A stretch of DNA of 64,000 bases, from assembly GCA_002694885.1 (NCBI GenBank), contig NZNM01000132.1, positions 84,561-148,560 of the forward strand. Reading direction: 5' to 3'. Every line of letters begins with the position of its first letter. The stretch's first letter is position 1. Under the pieces are notes generated by a model. The model ran no database searches. It was given only the letters and a program-made list of their open reading frames with translations, and was not told the origin of the DNA. Made by a program: the position numbers and the translations under genes. Origin of the DNA: Opitutaceae bacterium (GTDB lineage Bacteria; Verrucomicrobiota; Verrucomicrobiia; Opitutales; Opitutaceae). Positions 8,835-17,038 of this stretch are shown piece after piece.

Positions 8835-9053
8835 TCAAAGAGATGGATCGGATGATTTACCCTCACGAATAGAAAGAATCATCTGAATATTGGAAAGGCG
8901 ATGGGCTATTTCCTGAGCGATATTCAAATCGCTCTCGCGCTCCATGACGGTTCCCAGTCGGCTCTCGATTTGCTCCAAGCGAGCCAGCTCTTTGGCATAT
9001 TCCTCTCTTAGGGGAGAGCGAGCCTCTAGATTGCTGTGCGTTGGCTGGATCAT
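8835..9053 (-). CDS. Small helical protein of unknown function
   Basis: 72 residues, almost wholly predicted helix: EEYAKELARLEQIESRLG through AQEIAHRLSNIQMIL reads as one or two amphipathic helices with coiled-coil spacing. No signal peptide or membrane segment. The short AT-rich leader before its ATG has no evident Shine-Dalgarno. It is divergent from the sigma-54 regulator at 9289 across a 235-base region. No family recognised. Confidence 0.5.
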   Translation of the reverse strand: MIQPTHSNLEARSPLREEYAKELARLEQIESRLGTVMERESDLNIAQEIAHRLSNIQMILSIREGKSSDPSL

Positions 9054-9288
9054 TTAAAGTCTTAAAGCCGAATTTGCGTCGGATGTAATTTTATGACAAG
9101 CCCGATTTACATTTGTTTGATATTTTTTCGGAAACCCTGGTTAGGCTCTTGATGGAGTTGAACTCCAGCCAGTTCACGTATAGTTATTTGAGACTGTAAC
9201 TGAATTATAGATACGATAAGAAAGTGAAATTTGGCCTTCGATTAGACGCTTGTCTTGAAGGACAGGTTCGCTTTTATTCCAGCCAGCG
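9053..9288. promoter_or_regulatory. Divergent intergenic region with a perfect 15-bp palindrome
   Basis: This 235-base, AT-rich interval must hold the promoters of the small helical protein (minus) and the NtrC-type regulator (plus). It contains a perfect palindrome TGGAGTTGAACTCCA at 9153-9167, a candidate operator. No canonical sigma-70 pair can be chosen with confidence, and no -24/-12 element was found here. Confidence 0.35.
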
Positions 9289-10686
9289 ATGGATACGATT
9301 CTATCTGGCAGGGATGTTCTAGTGGTTGATGACGAGCCCCTTCTGAGAAAACGGCTGAAGCGGTTTCTGGAAGGCGAAGGGGCGAATGTCATCGCGGCAG
9401 CCACTTTCGATGAGGGCCGAGAAGCCCTGAGCTCCATGCCGTTTGACTACGCGCTGCTTGACGTGCATCTGCCTGACGGCTTGGGGGTTGATTTGCTGGA
9501 TGCGGCCAAAGGAGTGATTTGCGTTGTTATGACAGCTGACGGCGGATGGGAAATCGCGGTTGAGGCGATTAAACGCGGGGCTGGAGATTATTTGGCTAAG
9601 CCCTTTGAGCTAGAGGAGATCCCGCTTATTTTGGGGCGCTGCGCCAGTGCCAAGAGGAGTCGTCGCTCTCGGGAGCATCGCATGGAAATGGAAGCGGGCG
9701 GTGGCGACGGAGAGGAACTCTTTTTCGGGGAATCGCTCGCGGATTTAAAGAAGAGCCTAGAGCGGATTTTGGAGTCGGACCGGCGCCTGACTCAAAAACT
9801 GCCCCCCATCTTGTTGGAGGGCGAGACTGGCACGGGCAAATCCACCTTTGCCAAGTGGTTGCATGCCAAAGGCACGCGCAAAGACCGGGAGCTTGTAGTG
9901 GTTAATTGCGCAGCCTTGCCGGAGAGCCTGGCGGAGTCGGAGTTGTTTGGTCACGAAAAAGGTGCTTTTACCGATGCGAAGGGAAAGCGGATTGGGCTTT
10001 TCGAAGCAGCGGATGGAGGAACGCTGTTTCTGGACGAAATCGCCAGTCTTTCATCTCCTTTGCAGGCAAAAGTGCTCCTGGCGATCGAGGAAGGGAAAAT
10101 TCGCCGTCTAGGGGGCACGCGGGAGATATCGGTGGATTCTCGCGTGATAGCGGCTTCGAATCGCGATTTGCGTGAGCTGGCTAAGGAAGGACAGTTTCGA
10201 GAGGACCTTTTCCATCGATTAAATCTGTTACACGTTAGAATCCCCGCCTTGAGAGAGCGGAAAGGGGATCTACTCTCGCTTGTGGGACATCTGGGATCTC
10301 GTATCGCAGGTCGCTATGGTGTGGATGCGTTCAATATCTCGGCCAAAGGGAAAAGGCAGTTGGAGGCCCATGACTGGCCAGGTAATATTAGAGAGTTGGC
10401 TCACGAAGTCGAACGTGCGATTATTCTTGGCGATCCTGAAAATGCCGAGTTTCCGGCGCTTGCTTATAAAATCGACGGAGAAAGCCTCTTGGAAACGAGC
10501 ACTCACGGGGATTGGCTGAATCCACATTGGGAATTTCCTGACGAAGGAATTGACCTCGAAAATGCCATTGATCGATTGATCGAGCGAGCCATCGAAAAGG
10601 CCGATGGCAATGTTACTTCCGCGGCCCGTCTTCTGGGTGTAAACCGAGACTATATCCGCTACCGCAAGAAGAAGCGTTCAATTTAG
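9289..10686 (+). CDS. NtrC-family sigma-54-dependent response regulator
   Basis: 465 residues in three modules. The receiver domain (1-115) has acidic pocket DDE at 14-16, phospho-acceptor Asp58 in LLDVHLPDG and Lys104 in LAKPF. The AAA+ domain has Walker A GETGTGKS at 178-185, the sigma-54 contact loop GAFTDA at 225-230 and Walker B GTLFLDE at 244-250, with the FHRLN...RIPALRERKGD sensor region. A Fis-type helix-turn-helix lies at about 430-462. The loop has Asp in place of the GAFTGA glycine, a recurrent natural variant. Its partner kinase is at 12540 and a sigma-54 promoter lies at 10833, so it should activate the genes between. Confidence 0.95.
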   Translation: MDTILSGRDVLVVDDEPLLRKRLKRFLEGEGANVIAAATFDEGREALSSMPFDYALLDVHLPDGLGVDLLDAAKGVICVVMTADGGWEIAVEAIKRGAGDYLAKPFELEEIPLILGRCASAKRSRRSREHRMEMEAGGGDGEELFFGESLADLKKSLERILESDRRLTQKLPPILLEGETGTGKSTFAKWLHAKGTRKDRELVVVNCAALPESLAESELFGHEKGAFTDAKGKRIGLFEAADGGTLFLDEIASLSSPLQAKVLLAIEEGKIRRLGGTREISVDSRVIAASNRDLRELAKEGQFREDLFHRLNLLHVRIPALRERKGDLLSLVGHLGSRIAGRYGVDAFNISAKGKRQLEAHDWPGNIRELAHEVERAIILGDPENAEFPALAYKIDGESLLETSTHGDWLNPHWEFPDEGIDLENAIDRLIERAIEKADGNVTSAARLLGVNRDYIRYRKKKRSI

Positions 10687-10688
10687 CT

Positions 10689-10749
10689 TTGGGAAATATT
10701 TCCCAATCAGTTGTACAACGAGGATGCGAAATTGGGAAATAATTCCTAA
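10689..10749. promoter_or_regulatory. Twin palindromic upstream activator sites for the sigma-54 regulator
   Basis: Site 1 at 10689-10706 is a perfect 18-bp palindrome, TTGGGAAATATTTCCCAA, starting 2 bases after the regulator stop. Site 2 at 10732-10749, TTGGGAAATAATTCCTAA, matches it at 16 of 18 positions. Their offset of 43 bp is about four helical turns, so two dimers would bind the same DNA face. They lie roughly 100-150 bp before the -24/-12 promoter, the usual enhancer distance for NtrC-type activators. That the adjacent regulator binds them is inferred. Confidence 0.75.
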
Positions 10750-10832
10750 TTGAGCGTCATTCCAAATCGTCGAATTAGGCGAGAGTGCGCAAAGCACCTA
10801 ATCACAAGAGAGTTGCAGAAACGTTGCTACAT

Positions 10833-10848
10833 TGGCACGGATGCTGCA
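10833..10848 (+). promoter_or_regulatory. Sigma-54 (-24/-12) promoter
   Basis: TGGCACGGATGCTGCA matches the consensus TGGCACG-N4-TTGCA at all key positions: GG at 10834-10835 and GC at 10846-10847, with the required 10 bases between. Transcription should begin near 10858, giving a 5' leader of about 58 bases to the ATG at 10917. That leader has a small hairpin AGGGC-N6-GCCCT at 10872-10887. Confidence 0.88.
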
Positions 10849-10916
10849 AATGCTTGAGGCGAATCATTTTTAGGGCTGGGAGGCCCTTTCACATTTAACA
10901 CTAAAAAGACAGTATT

Positions 10917-11309
10917 ATGAAATATCTAACTACACTACTCGCATTCGTTCTAACATCTACCGCCACATTTGCGGTAGACCGTCCTGAACGTCATCGTCCT
11001 CGCACAGACGCCATGATCGAGCGGATTAAAGCGGCCCTCGATAAGGGCGAATTGTCTGAGCGGCGACAAGCTTATCTGGAGCATAGGCTTTCTTATCTCG
11101 AGTTGCATAAGGAAATCCGCACAGCCGTTCGCGATGCGATTGCTGACCTCGGTGACGATGCCACTCGTGTAGAACGTAAGGCTGCCATGGAAGAGGTTCG
11201 CGCCACGTTCTCAGACCAGCTACAGGACCTCAAGGATGCTCGTCGGGATGCTGTCAAGAAACGCCGCCATCGCCGTGGCGCCGACGAAGCTGACGGAGCC
11301 GAGGGATAA
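10917..11309 (+). CDS. Small exported, highly charged helical protein
   Basis: 130 residues. A Sec signal peptide (KYLTTLLAFVLTSTATFA, cleavage after about residue 19) precedes a mature chain that is nearly all charged helix (IERIKAALDKGELSERRQAY, ELHKEIRTAVRDAIADLG) with a basic tail KKRRHRRG. The overall shape recalls small periplasmic LTXXQ/Spy-like or coiled-coil proteins, but no family motif is certain. It is the first gene after the sigma-54 promoter, so is probably the main output of the adjacent two-component system. No good Shine-Dalgarno precedes the ATG. Confidence 0.8.
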   Translation: MKYLTTLLAFVLTSTATFAVDRPERHRPRTDAMIERIKAALDKGELSERRQAYLEHRLSYLELHKEIRTAVRDAIADLGDDATRVERKAAMEEVRATFSDQLQDLKDARRDAVKKRRHRRGADEADGAEG

Positions 11310-11342
11310 GCCCGGGAGTCCGGCTAAAATAGAAGTTTGAAC

Positions 11343-11390
11343 AGCCAGGAGCGGGTTGCTGGAAAGATTCCAGTAGCTCGTTCACTGGCT
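11343..11390 (+). other. Nested hairpin between the exported protein and outer-membrane protein genes
   Basis: Outer arms AGCCAG (11343-11348) and CTGGCT (11385-11390) enclose an inner hairpin CTGGAA-AGA-TTCCAG (11359-11373). There is no T-run, so it is not a classic intrinsic terminator. Between two genes of one probable operon it may be a processing or stability element that sets different levels of the two products. Confidence 0.5.
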
Positions 11391-11409
11391 GATTGAGTAT
11401 ACAGGGAAG

Positions 11410-12504
11410 ATGAGAGGGATATTTGGAGCCTGGCTATTGGGATGCGTTATTGTGACGCGAATGCTAGGCGATGATATCGAAGACGCGTTCGATGTGGGCA
11501 TTGGGGAATGGTCCGCCAGCGCAGGGTACGGATACCGGGAGAATGCGCTTTTCAGCGAAATCGCGCCCGTGGATTCGACATTTGGCTATGTGAGCTTCGA
11601 AGGAATCGCTCAAAAGGAATTCACACAAACTGGAGGCGATTGGACCTCCATGGCATTGCTGGATAATCGACACTATTTCCAAGGCGATGATTTGCCGGAA
11701 GAGACCTTTGGGCTGCTTTTGACCGAATACGGACGCTACTTGACAATCGATGGGCGGCTGACCGGCGGGCTGCAGTACGTATATTTTAACCAGGCCTTTG
11801 ATGCCACATTCGATGTTTTGGATGTTAGGCAGATAGTTGTTCAAGCCCAGGAACCAAAAGTATATTTGGAGTGGGAATCCTTTTTTTGGCAGTTCGGGTA
11901 TACGGCTAATGCGGGAATTTCTAGGATGTATTTCGAGGATCCGGATGATGACTACGAAACTCTGGATTGGGAACTAGAGCTAGATTACCTTATCGGCGAT
12001 TCTTGGAGCTTGATAGCTGCTTTAAACGGATTTGCCAGAGACTACACGGATCGCCCCGCTCGAGAAATATCCGGCTCCAGAGTGGATTCGATCGCTCTAG
12101 GCACGGATCAAACGGGCGTAGAGCTCGCTTTAGAATCCAGTCGACCGGTTTTTGGAATAGCAGGCGAGCTTGAGTTGGTCGCTGATTTCGAGGCTCGTAG
12201 AGATCGCCACTTTGGCTACTATGATCGCGATCGGTTAAAGTACGGCATTGAATGGAGCGGAGGAGGCGAGAATTGGAATGCTCGAATCGATCTCGGCTAC
12301 GCGAAGAGTGACTACAATCATCAAAGAGTAGAGGATGGTTCGTTGAGATCGTCTAGCGATTGGGTGTGGAGCGTCGAATTTGAGCGGGATCTGAGCGAGT
12401 CCTGGGCGACTTTCCTGCGCGTAGATCGCGATGAATCGAAATCCAATGAAACTTTTTTCAGCTATGAGGCGAATACGGTACTGTTGGGACTGCGGTTTAA
12501 GTAG
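11410..12504 (+). CDS. Outer-membrane beta-barrel protein
   Basis: 364 residues with an N-terminal signal peptide (GIFGAWLLGCVIVTRMLG). The mature chain is rich in alternating aromatic/polar strands (SASAGYGYREN, TFGYVSFEGIAQ, LDWELELDYLIGDSWSLIAA, GIEWSGGGENWNARIDLGYA) and ends TVLLGLRFK, a C-terminal strand closing in aromatic Phe as in outer-membrane barrels. About 14-16 strands seem possible. It lies within the sigma-54 locus between the exported protein and the kinase. It may be a porin-like channel or a structural/sensory barrel; no specific family is claimed. Confidence 0.75.
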   Translation: MRGIFGAWLLGCVIVTRMLGDDIEDAFDVGIGEWSASAGYGYRENALFSEIAPVDSTFGYVSFEGIAQKEFTQTGGDWTSMALLDNRHYFQGDDLPEETFGLLLTEYGRYLTIDGRLTGGLQYVYFNQAFDATFDVLDVRQIVVQAQEPKVYLEWESFFWQFGYTANAGISRMYFEDPDDDYETLDWELELDYLIGDSWSLIAALNGFARDYTDRPAREISGSRVDSIALGTDQTGVELALESSRPVFGIAGELELVADFEARRDRHFGYYDRDRLKYGIEWSGGGENWNARIDLGYAKSDYNHQRVEDGSLRSSSDWVWSVEFERDLSESWATFLRVDRDESKSNETFFSYEANTVLLGLRFK

Positions 12505-12539
12505 TTCCTGCCGATATTCTTAGTTGCCTCATAGCATTT

Positions 12540-13934
12540 ATGGCTGATCAAAAATCCAATCGATCCCGCATGGGTGGTCCTCTTCTGGTGTCGCTAGCGG
12601 CGCTCGGGATGGTGGCGCTAATTTTCGGTGGGTTTATTGCTGTATCGAGTCTCAAACTTCGCTCTGATCTTAGAGACCGCGTAGTTCAGCGCTATGCGGA
12701 TATCTGGGAACCTATTTCCAAGTTCCACATAGAGCAAGGGCTCGAGGACGAGATTCTCCAAATGCTGGAGATCGAAGACGCGATCATTTTCTCGTTAATG
12801 GCGGCCCAAGACATTGAAGGCGCGCACGGCATCCAGATTTTTGATATCGAGGGAAGATTTCTCGCGGGAGCTCCTCCGGATTTGGAGGAAGCGGATTTAG
12901 ATGAAGCGTCGCTAAGTAGGCTGAAAGAAGGCGTCCCTTGGGGCGTATTTAATAAAAGTACAATCGCTGATGGGGGAACAACTGGCAATTCTGCGGAAAT
13001 AGTTCTCAACATCCCGATAAGCGAGGGTCTGAACGAAGATTCGATTTATTTGGCCAGATACTTTATGGATGGAGCCGAGGCCACTGCGGAATTCGCCACG
13101 ATAGATGATCGGCTCATTCGCCAAGCCCTAGTGGCATTCGCCGGCGGCACGATCCTTATCTATCTCGTTTTTCTGTGGTCGTTTTGGCGATTACAAAAGG
13201 CCAATAGAGAGGTCGCTGAACGGGCTGCGAGATTGGCCAGGGCCAATGCGGAACTCGCTCTCGTAGCAAAAACCTCTGCAGTGGGGGCAGTCGCGTCGCA
13301 TCTAATTCACGGATTGAAAAATCCGCTGGCAGGGATTCGGGAGCAGCTGAGCTCGAGTGGAGATGGTAGCCTCGACAGCGAAGATTGGGAGGACGCTGTT
13401 GCCGCTACAGGAAGAATGCAATCGATGATCAACGAAGTTGTCGACGTGCTTCGTAACGAAGATGTTGATGAATTGGAGTCGATGACGGGTGATGAAATTG
13501 CCAGCTATCTCAGAGCCAAGTTCGACAAGCGAGCCTCAGAAAAGGAATTGGATTTCGGTATCCGAGCTGATAGAGGCGTTGCCTTGAACGCTCGGGATGC
13601 CAACATTGCCAAGCTGATCGTATCCAATCTTCTGGACAACGCTATGGACGCCTTGTCTGCCAGCGGAGAGGTCGAAGCAAGAATATCTCGCCAAGATGAC
13701 AGTATTGCGTTCTCCGTAATCGATACGGGTCCTGGATTCTCGGATCTGGCTAGGCGCCAGTTGTTCAGCCCCGTTAGAAGCCAAAAGGCTAAAGGAGCCG
13801 GGATTGGTTTGGCAATTAGCCAACAGTTGGCTCGCCACATTGGAGCCCATCTGGAGCTAGTGCGCTCCTCTTCATCGGGCAGCGAGATCAGATTGAGCAT
13901 ACCTGCAGCTCGAAGTCCGGGCTATACCAATTAG
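12540..13934 (+). CDS. Sensor histidine kinase partnering the sigma-54 regulator
   Basis: 464 residues. Two membrane helices (about 15-37 and 194-216) flank a periplasmic sensor domain of about 155 residues. A short linker leads to the HisKA-like helix with the H-box HLIHGLKNP (probable phospho-His257). The catalytic domain has N-box NLLDNAMDAL, G1 DTGPGF, F-box LFSP and G2 GAGIGLAI. The H-box and domain layout resemble kinases paired with NtrC-type activators. Ligand unknown. Confidence 0.92.
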   Translation: MADQKSNRSRMGGPLLVSLAALGMVALIFGGFIAVSSLKLRSDLRDRVVQRYADIWEPISKFHIEQGLEDEILQMLEIEDAIIFSLMAAQDIEGAHGIQIFDIEGRFLAGAPPDLEEADLDEASLSRLKEGVPWGVFNKSTIADGGTTGNSAEIVLNIPISEGLNEDSIYLARYFMDGAEATAEFATIDDRLIRQALVAFAGGTILIYLVFLWSFWRLQKANREVAERAARLARANAELALVAKTSAVGAVASHLIHGLKNPLAGIREQLSSSGDGSLDSEDWEDAVAATGRMQSMINEVVDVLRNEDVDELESMTGDEIASYLRAKFDKRASEKELDFGIRADRGVALNARDANIAKLIVSNLLDNAMDALSASGEVEARISRQDDSIAFSVIDTGPGFSDLARRQLFSPVRSQKAKGAGIGLAISQQLARHIGAHLELVRSSSSGSEIRLSIPAARSPGYTN

Positions 13935-13941
13935 TTGTAGT

Positions 13942-15948
13942 ATGAAATCAATTACGTATAAACTAGCTCATTTTGTTGCCTCTGGAATCTATGCGGTCTG
14001 CGTTAGTTCTTCAATGCCTGCCGAGATAGGCGAGGAGCTCTGGAGCTTTCAGACAGGGGATGCTGTATTTGCCTCACCCACGCTCGATTCCGCGGGCAAT
14101 ATCTATTTTGGTTCGGTCGACGGAAAATTCTACTCGATCGATGCTGAAGGCAACGAACGCTGGTCTGTCCAAACGGGAGATTGGGTAGAGTCCACGGCAG
14201 CTTTAAGCTCAGACGAGTCTGTTGTGTATTTTGGGTCTTGGGACAATAACCTATATGCGTTGAATACGGAAAGCGGGGCCCAAGATTGGATCTTCCAGAC
14301 CGGCAGCCTCATATTTTCTTCCCCAGCAGTAGCAGACGATGGGACGATATTCGTAGGTGGAGCGGATGGGCTGGTGTATGCGATAAGCGCTGATGGGGCT
14401 CTGCAATGGAGCTCGTTCTTGGGTGGCGAGCTCGACTCGTCGATTGCGATAAGCCCTTCTGGACACTTATACGTGGGAACGACGGAAGGCTTCATTTACG
14501 CATTGGATATCCATACGGGCGAAGAGATTTGGAGTTTCGAGATTCCGGTTGAGCCGGGAGCCATAGGCCGTGTGACCTCTATTGTTTCCAGTTGCGCTTT
14601 GGATGGATCGGGAAAACTCTATTTTGGCAGCAGTAACTACTTCGTCTATGCGTTGAATACCGGGGATGGGACGCTTGCCTGGAATTTCGAAACCGGCGCA
14701 GAAGTAGAATCCTCCCCGACTATTTCAATCGATGGAAATGTACTAATATCCTCGCAGGATGGCTTACTCTACTCGTTGAGCCCGGAAGGTAGTCTCGTTT
14801 GGAGTGTGGATATTGGCGAAAACTACTACGCGGCCGCGGCAGTCGATGAGGTAGGGCGAATATACGTTAGTTCGTATATTAGTGATACATTGAGCTATTT
14901 GAATTTACTCTCGCCAGATGGCGCTATCCTACAGCGAATAGCGTTTGATAATGTTATCGATTCTTCAGTCGCTCTGTCCCCTGACGGGAGATTGTATGTG
15001 GGAAACAATGACGGTAAACTATACGCGTTTTCAAATGGAAGTCGGCTTTCTAATTCCGTTTGGCCAAAGTTTAGGGCAAATCTCTCGGGCCGCGGTTCTA
15101 TCCAAGGGTATACGGCTCCGATTCCTAACAAGGAGCGGATCTACAACATTTCCGCACGGGGTACGCCGGCTGGTGGAGAGAATGATATCATAGCTGGCTT
15201 TTCCATTATTGGAGGGGGAGAAAAGTCGCTGCTAGCGCGCGCCGTAGGCCCAGGTTTAGAAGACTTTGGAGTATCGGACTTCCTGGAAGATCCTATAGTT
15301 CGGTTCTATGACGGCGGTGGACAGTTTGGAGCCAATGATGATTGGAACCAAAGCGCGTCCGCTGGCGTACTTGCTAGTGAAATGGCGCGACTAGGGGCTT
15401 TTGCTTTGGACGAGGGCTCGACCAATAGCGCGGACTTGCTCACTTTGATCCAAGGCGTTTATACAGCGATCGTATCCAATAATGGTAGCGAATCCGGAAT
15501 CGCGCTAATCGAAGTTTACAACGCGGATGAAGACGATAGCGAAGCTTCACTCAGCAATGTATCTATGCGAGGTCTGGTTGGCACTGGAGATGAGGTGCTG
15601 ATCGCCGGATTCGTTATTGAAGGAAATTTGCCGAAACGCGTTTTACTGCGAGCAATTGGCTCAGGATTGATAGATTTTGGCGTAACCGGAGCTTTGACAG
15701 ACCCAACGCTGAGATTGTTTCGGGACCAATCGGTTATCGAGACAAATGACGATTGGGATGCCCATCCAGAGAAAAACCAGCTAGAGGCATTTATGACGTC
15801 GGCAGGGGCCTTTGATCTAGAAGAAGGAAGTGGCGATAGCGCTTTGTTCGCTTGGCTCGAGCCTGGACTTTATACAGCGATCGTAGCTGGGAAAAATGAT
15901 CAAACCGGTATTGCTCTAGTGGAGCTTTATGATCTCACTGGCAATTAG
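13942..15948 (+). CDS. Secreted PQQ-like beta-propeller protein with two C-terminal beta repeats
   Basis: 668 residues. A signal peptide (to about residue 27, ...VCVSSSMPA) is followed by eight or so PQQ-type blades (residues 30-370) with recurrent WSFQTGD, ASPTLDSAGNIYFGS and VYALN motifs. The remaining 280 residues are two copies of a domain seen in many Verrucomicrobiota exoproteins: ISARGTPAGG...GFSIIGG...ARAVGPGL...DDW and MRGLVGTGDEVLIAGFVIEG...RAIGSGL...DDWD. No catalytic residues of quinoprotein dehydrogenases are evident, so a binding or scaffold role is more likely than enzyme. It starts 8 bases after the kinase and may share its transcript. Confidence 0.82.
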   Translation: MKSITYKLAHFVASGIYAVCVSSSMPAEIGEELWSFQTGDAVFASPTLDSAGNIYFGSVDGKFYSIDAEGNERWSVQTGDWVESTAALSSDESVVYFGSWDNNLYALNTESGAQDWIFQTGSLIFSSPAVADDGTIFVGGADGLVYAISADGALQWSSFLGGELDSSIAISPSGHLYVGTTEGFIYALDIHTGEEIWSFEIPVEPGAIGRVTSIVSSCALDGSGKLYFGSSNYFVYALNTGDGTLAWNFETGAEVESSPTISIDGNVLISSQDGLLYSLSPEGSLVWSVDIGENYYAAAAVDEVGRIYVSSYISDTLSYLNLLSPDGAILQRIAFDNVIDSSVALSPDGRLYVGNNDGKLYAFSNGSRLSNSVWPKFRANLSGRGSIQGYTAPIPNKERIYNISARGTPAGGENDIIAGFSIIGGGEKSLLARAVGPGLEDFGVSDFLEDPIVRFYDGGGQFGANDDWNQSASAGVLASEMARLGAFALDEGSTNSADLLTLIQGVYTAIVSNNGSESGIALIEVYNADEDDSEASLSNVSMRGLVGTGDEVLIAGFVIEGNLPKRVLLRAIGSGLIDFGVTGALTDPTLRLFRDQSVIETNDDWDAHPEKNQLEAFMTSAGAFDLEEGSGDSALFAWLEPGLYTAIVAGKNDQTGIALVELYDLTGN

Positions 15949-15956
15949 CCAAGGTT

Positions 15957-15972
15957 GACCCGAGGGCGGGTC
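15957..15972 (+). terminator. Short GC hairpin after the propeller gene
   Basis: GACCCG-AGGG-CGGGTC forms a perfect 6-bp stem 9 bases after the stop codon. It lacks a following T-run, so it is a weak or factor-assisted terminator at best. It lies in the 43-base gap before the pseudouridine synthase gene. Confidence 0.4.
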
Positions 15973-15991
15973 TACCCTACTTGAGTGGGCG

Positions 15992-16645
15992 TTGAAAGAT
16001 TCGCTCAACATAGTTTACGAAGACGAGAACCTCCTTGTGGCAAATAAGCCGCCCGGTGTGCTGGTTGATCAATCTGTTTCCAAAGAGGCGTCCTTGAGCG
16101 ATTGCGTAGCTTCGTACGCGCAGCGAAGTGTTCGCTCTCTACACCGGCTAGATAGGGATACCAGCGGGTTGGTAATGTTCGCCCTCAATGCGAAGTGGAA
16201 TCGCCAGTTTTCGGAGCTCTTCGAAAAGAAGCGGATACGAAAGGCTTATTGGGTAGTGGTCAGGGGCGATTGGGATGGGCGAATTACAAAGGTCGATGCG
16301 AACATCGCCTCGGTTGCGCCTGGCAGATTTTGCAACCATCCAACGAGCGGAAAGCCAGCAGTTACTACCTTTCGGAAAATGGATTCAGTGGAGGGTTATT
16401 CCTGGATACAAGCATTACCGAAAACGGGTAGAACTCACCAGATTCGGCTACATTGTGTCGAGGCGGGATATCCGATTGTCGGGGATCGTTTTTACTCGGA
16501 TGATTCGAGCAACCCATTGTTGCTCCACGCCAGAAGCCTGGTCTTCAAATTACCTTCAAGTTCCCGAGAGCTATCTTTGGTGGCTGAACCGCCAGTAAGT
16601 TGGAAACCTTGGCTCGAAAGGTTTGAGAACCGAAAGAGATCTTGA
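15992..16645 (+). CDS. RluA-family RNA pseudouridine synthase
   Basis: 217 residues from a TTG start; no ATG is available upstream of the conserved region. The opening YEDENLLVANKPPGVLV and the catalytic block HRLDRDTSGLVMFA, with its essential Asp, define the RluA family. KAYWVVVRG, a TxF motif and KTGRTHQIRLHC follow as expected. The protein lacks an S4 domain and is short, like RluA/TruC-type enzymes acting on rRNA or tRNA. The target site cannot be told from sequence. Confidence 0.92.
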   Translation: MKDSLNIVYEDENLLVANKPPGVLVDQSVSKEASLSDCVASYAQRSVRSLHRLDRDTSGLVMFALNAKWNRQFSELFEKKRIRKAYWVVVRGDWDGRITKVDANIASVAPGRFCNHPTSGKPAVTTFRKMDSVEGYSWIQALPKTGRTHQIRLHCVEAGYPIVGDRFYSDDSSNPLLLHARSLVFKLPSSSRELSLVAEPPVSWKPWLERFENRKRS

Positions 16646-16670
16646 GTCCGACAATAGAGCTAACTAGAGC

Positions 16671-17033
16671 ATGGGCATGTTAAAAGTGTATTCATACAAA
16701 GGATGCGATGGGTGTCGAAAAGCCCTGAAGTGGCTCGATGCAAAAGGCATTGATTATGAAAACGTCGCAATTAGGGAAACGCCGCCCGCCAATCGGGAGC
16801 TGGAAACTATGCTTAATGCCTACGATGGCAATCTAAGACGCCTTTTCAATGTGTCGGGTGGGGATTATCGCGCGCTAGGGCTCAAGGATACGCTCCCGTC
16901 TATGTCCAAGAAAGACGCGTTCGATCTTCTGCGAAGCAATGGAAACTTGGTAAAGCGACCATTTTTAATTGGAGAGGATGTCGCTCTCGTTGGATTCAAG
17001 GAACCGGAATGGGTGGACGCTCTGGAATCCTGA
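16671..17033 (+). CDS. ArsC/Spx-family thioredoxin-fold protein (YffB-like)
   Basis: 120 residues. YSYKGCDGCRKALKWLDAKG has the CxxC motif near the N-terminus, followed by YENVAIRETPP, the TLPSMSKKDAFDLLRSNGNLVKRP block and the closing PFLIGED...GFKEPEW. This is the ArsC/Spx fold. The second Cys and the absence of an ArsC-type arginine triad argue for the YffB/Spx-like group rather than true arsenate reductase. No arsenic genes are near. Probably a thiol-redox or glutathione-linked protein. Confidence 0.85.
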   Translation: MGMLKVYSYKGCDGCRKALKWLDAKGIDYENVAIRETPPANRELETMLNAYDGNLRRLFNVSGGDYRALGLKDTLPSMSKKDAFDLLRSNGNLVKRPFLIGEDVALVGFKEPEWVDALES

Positions 17034-17038
17034 GATTC

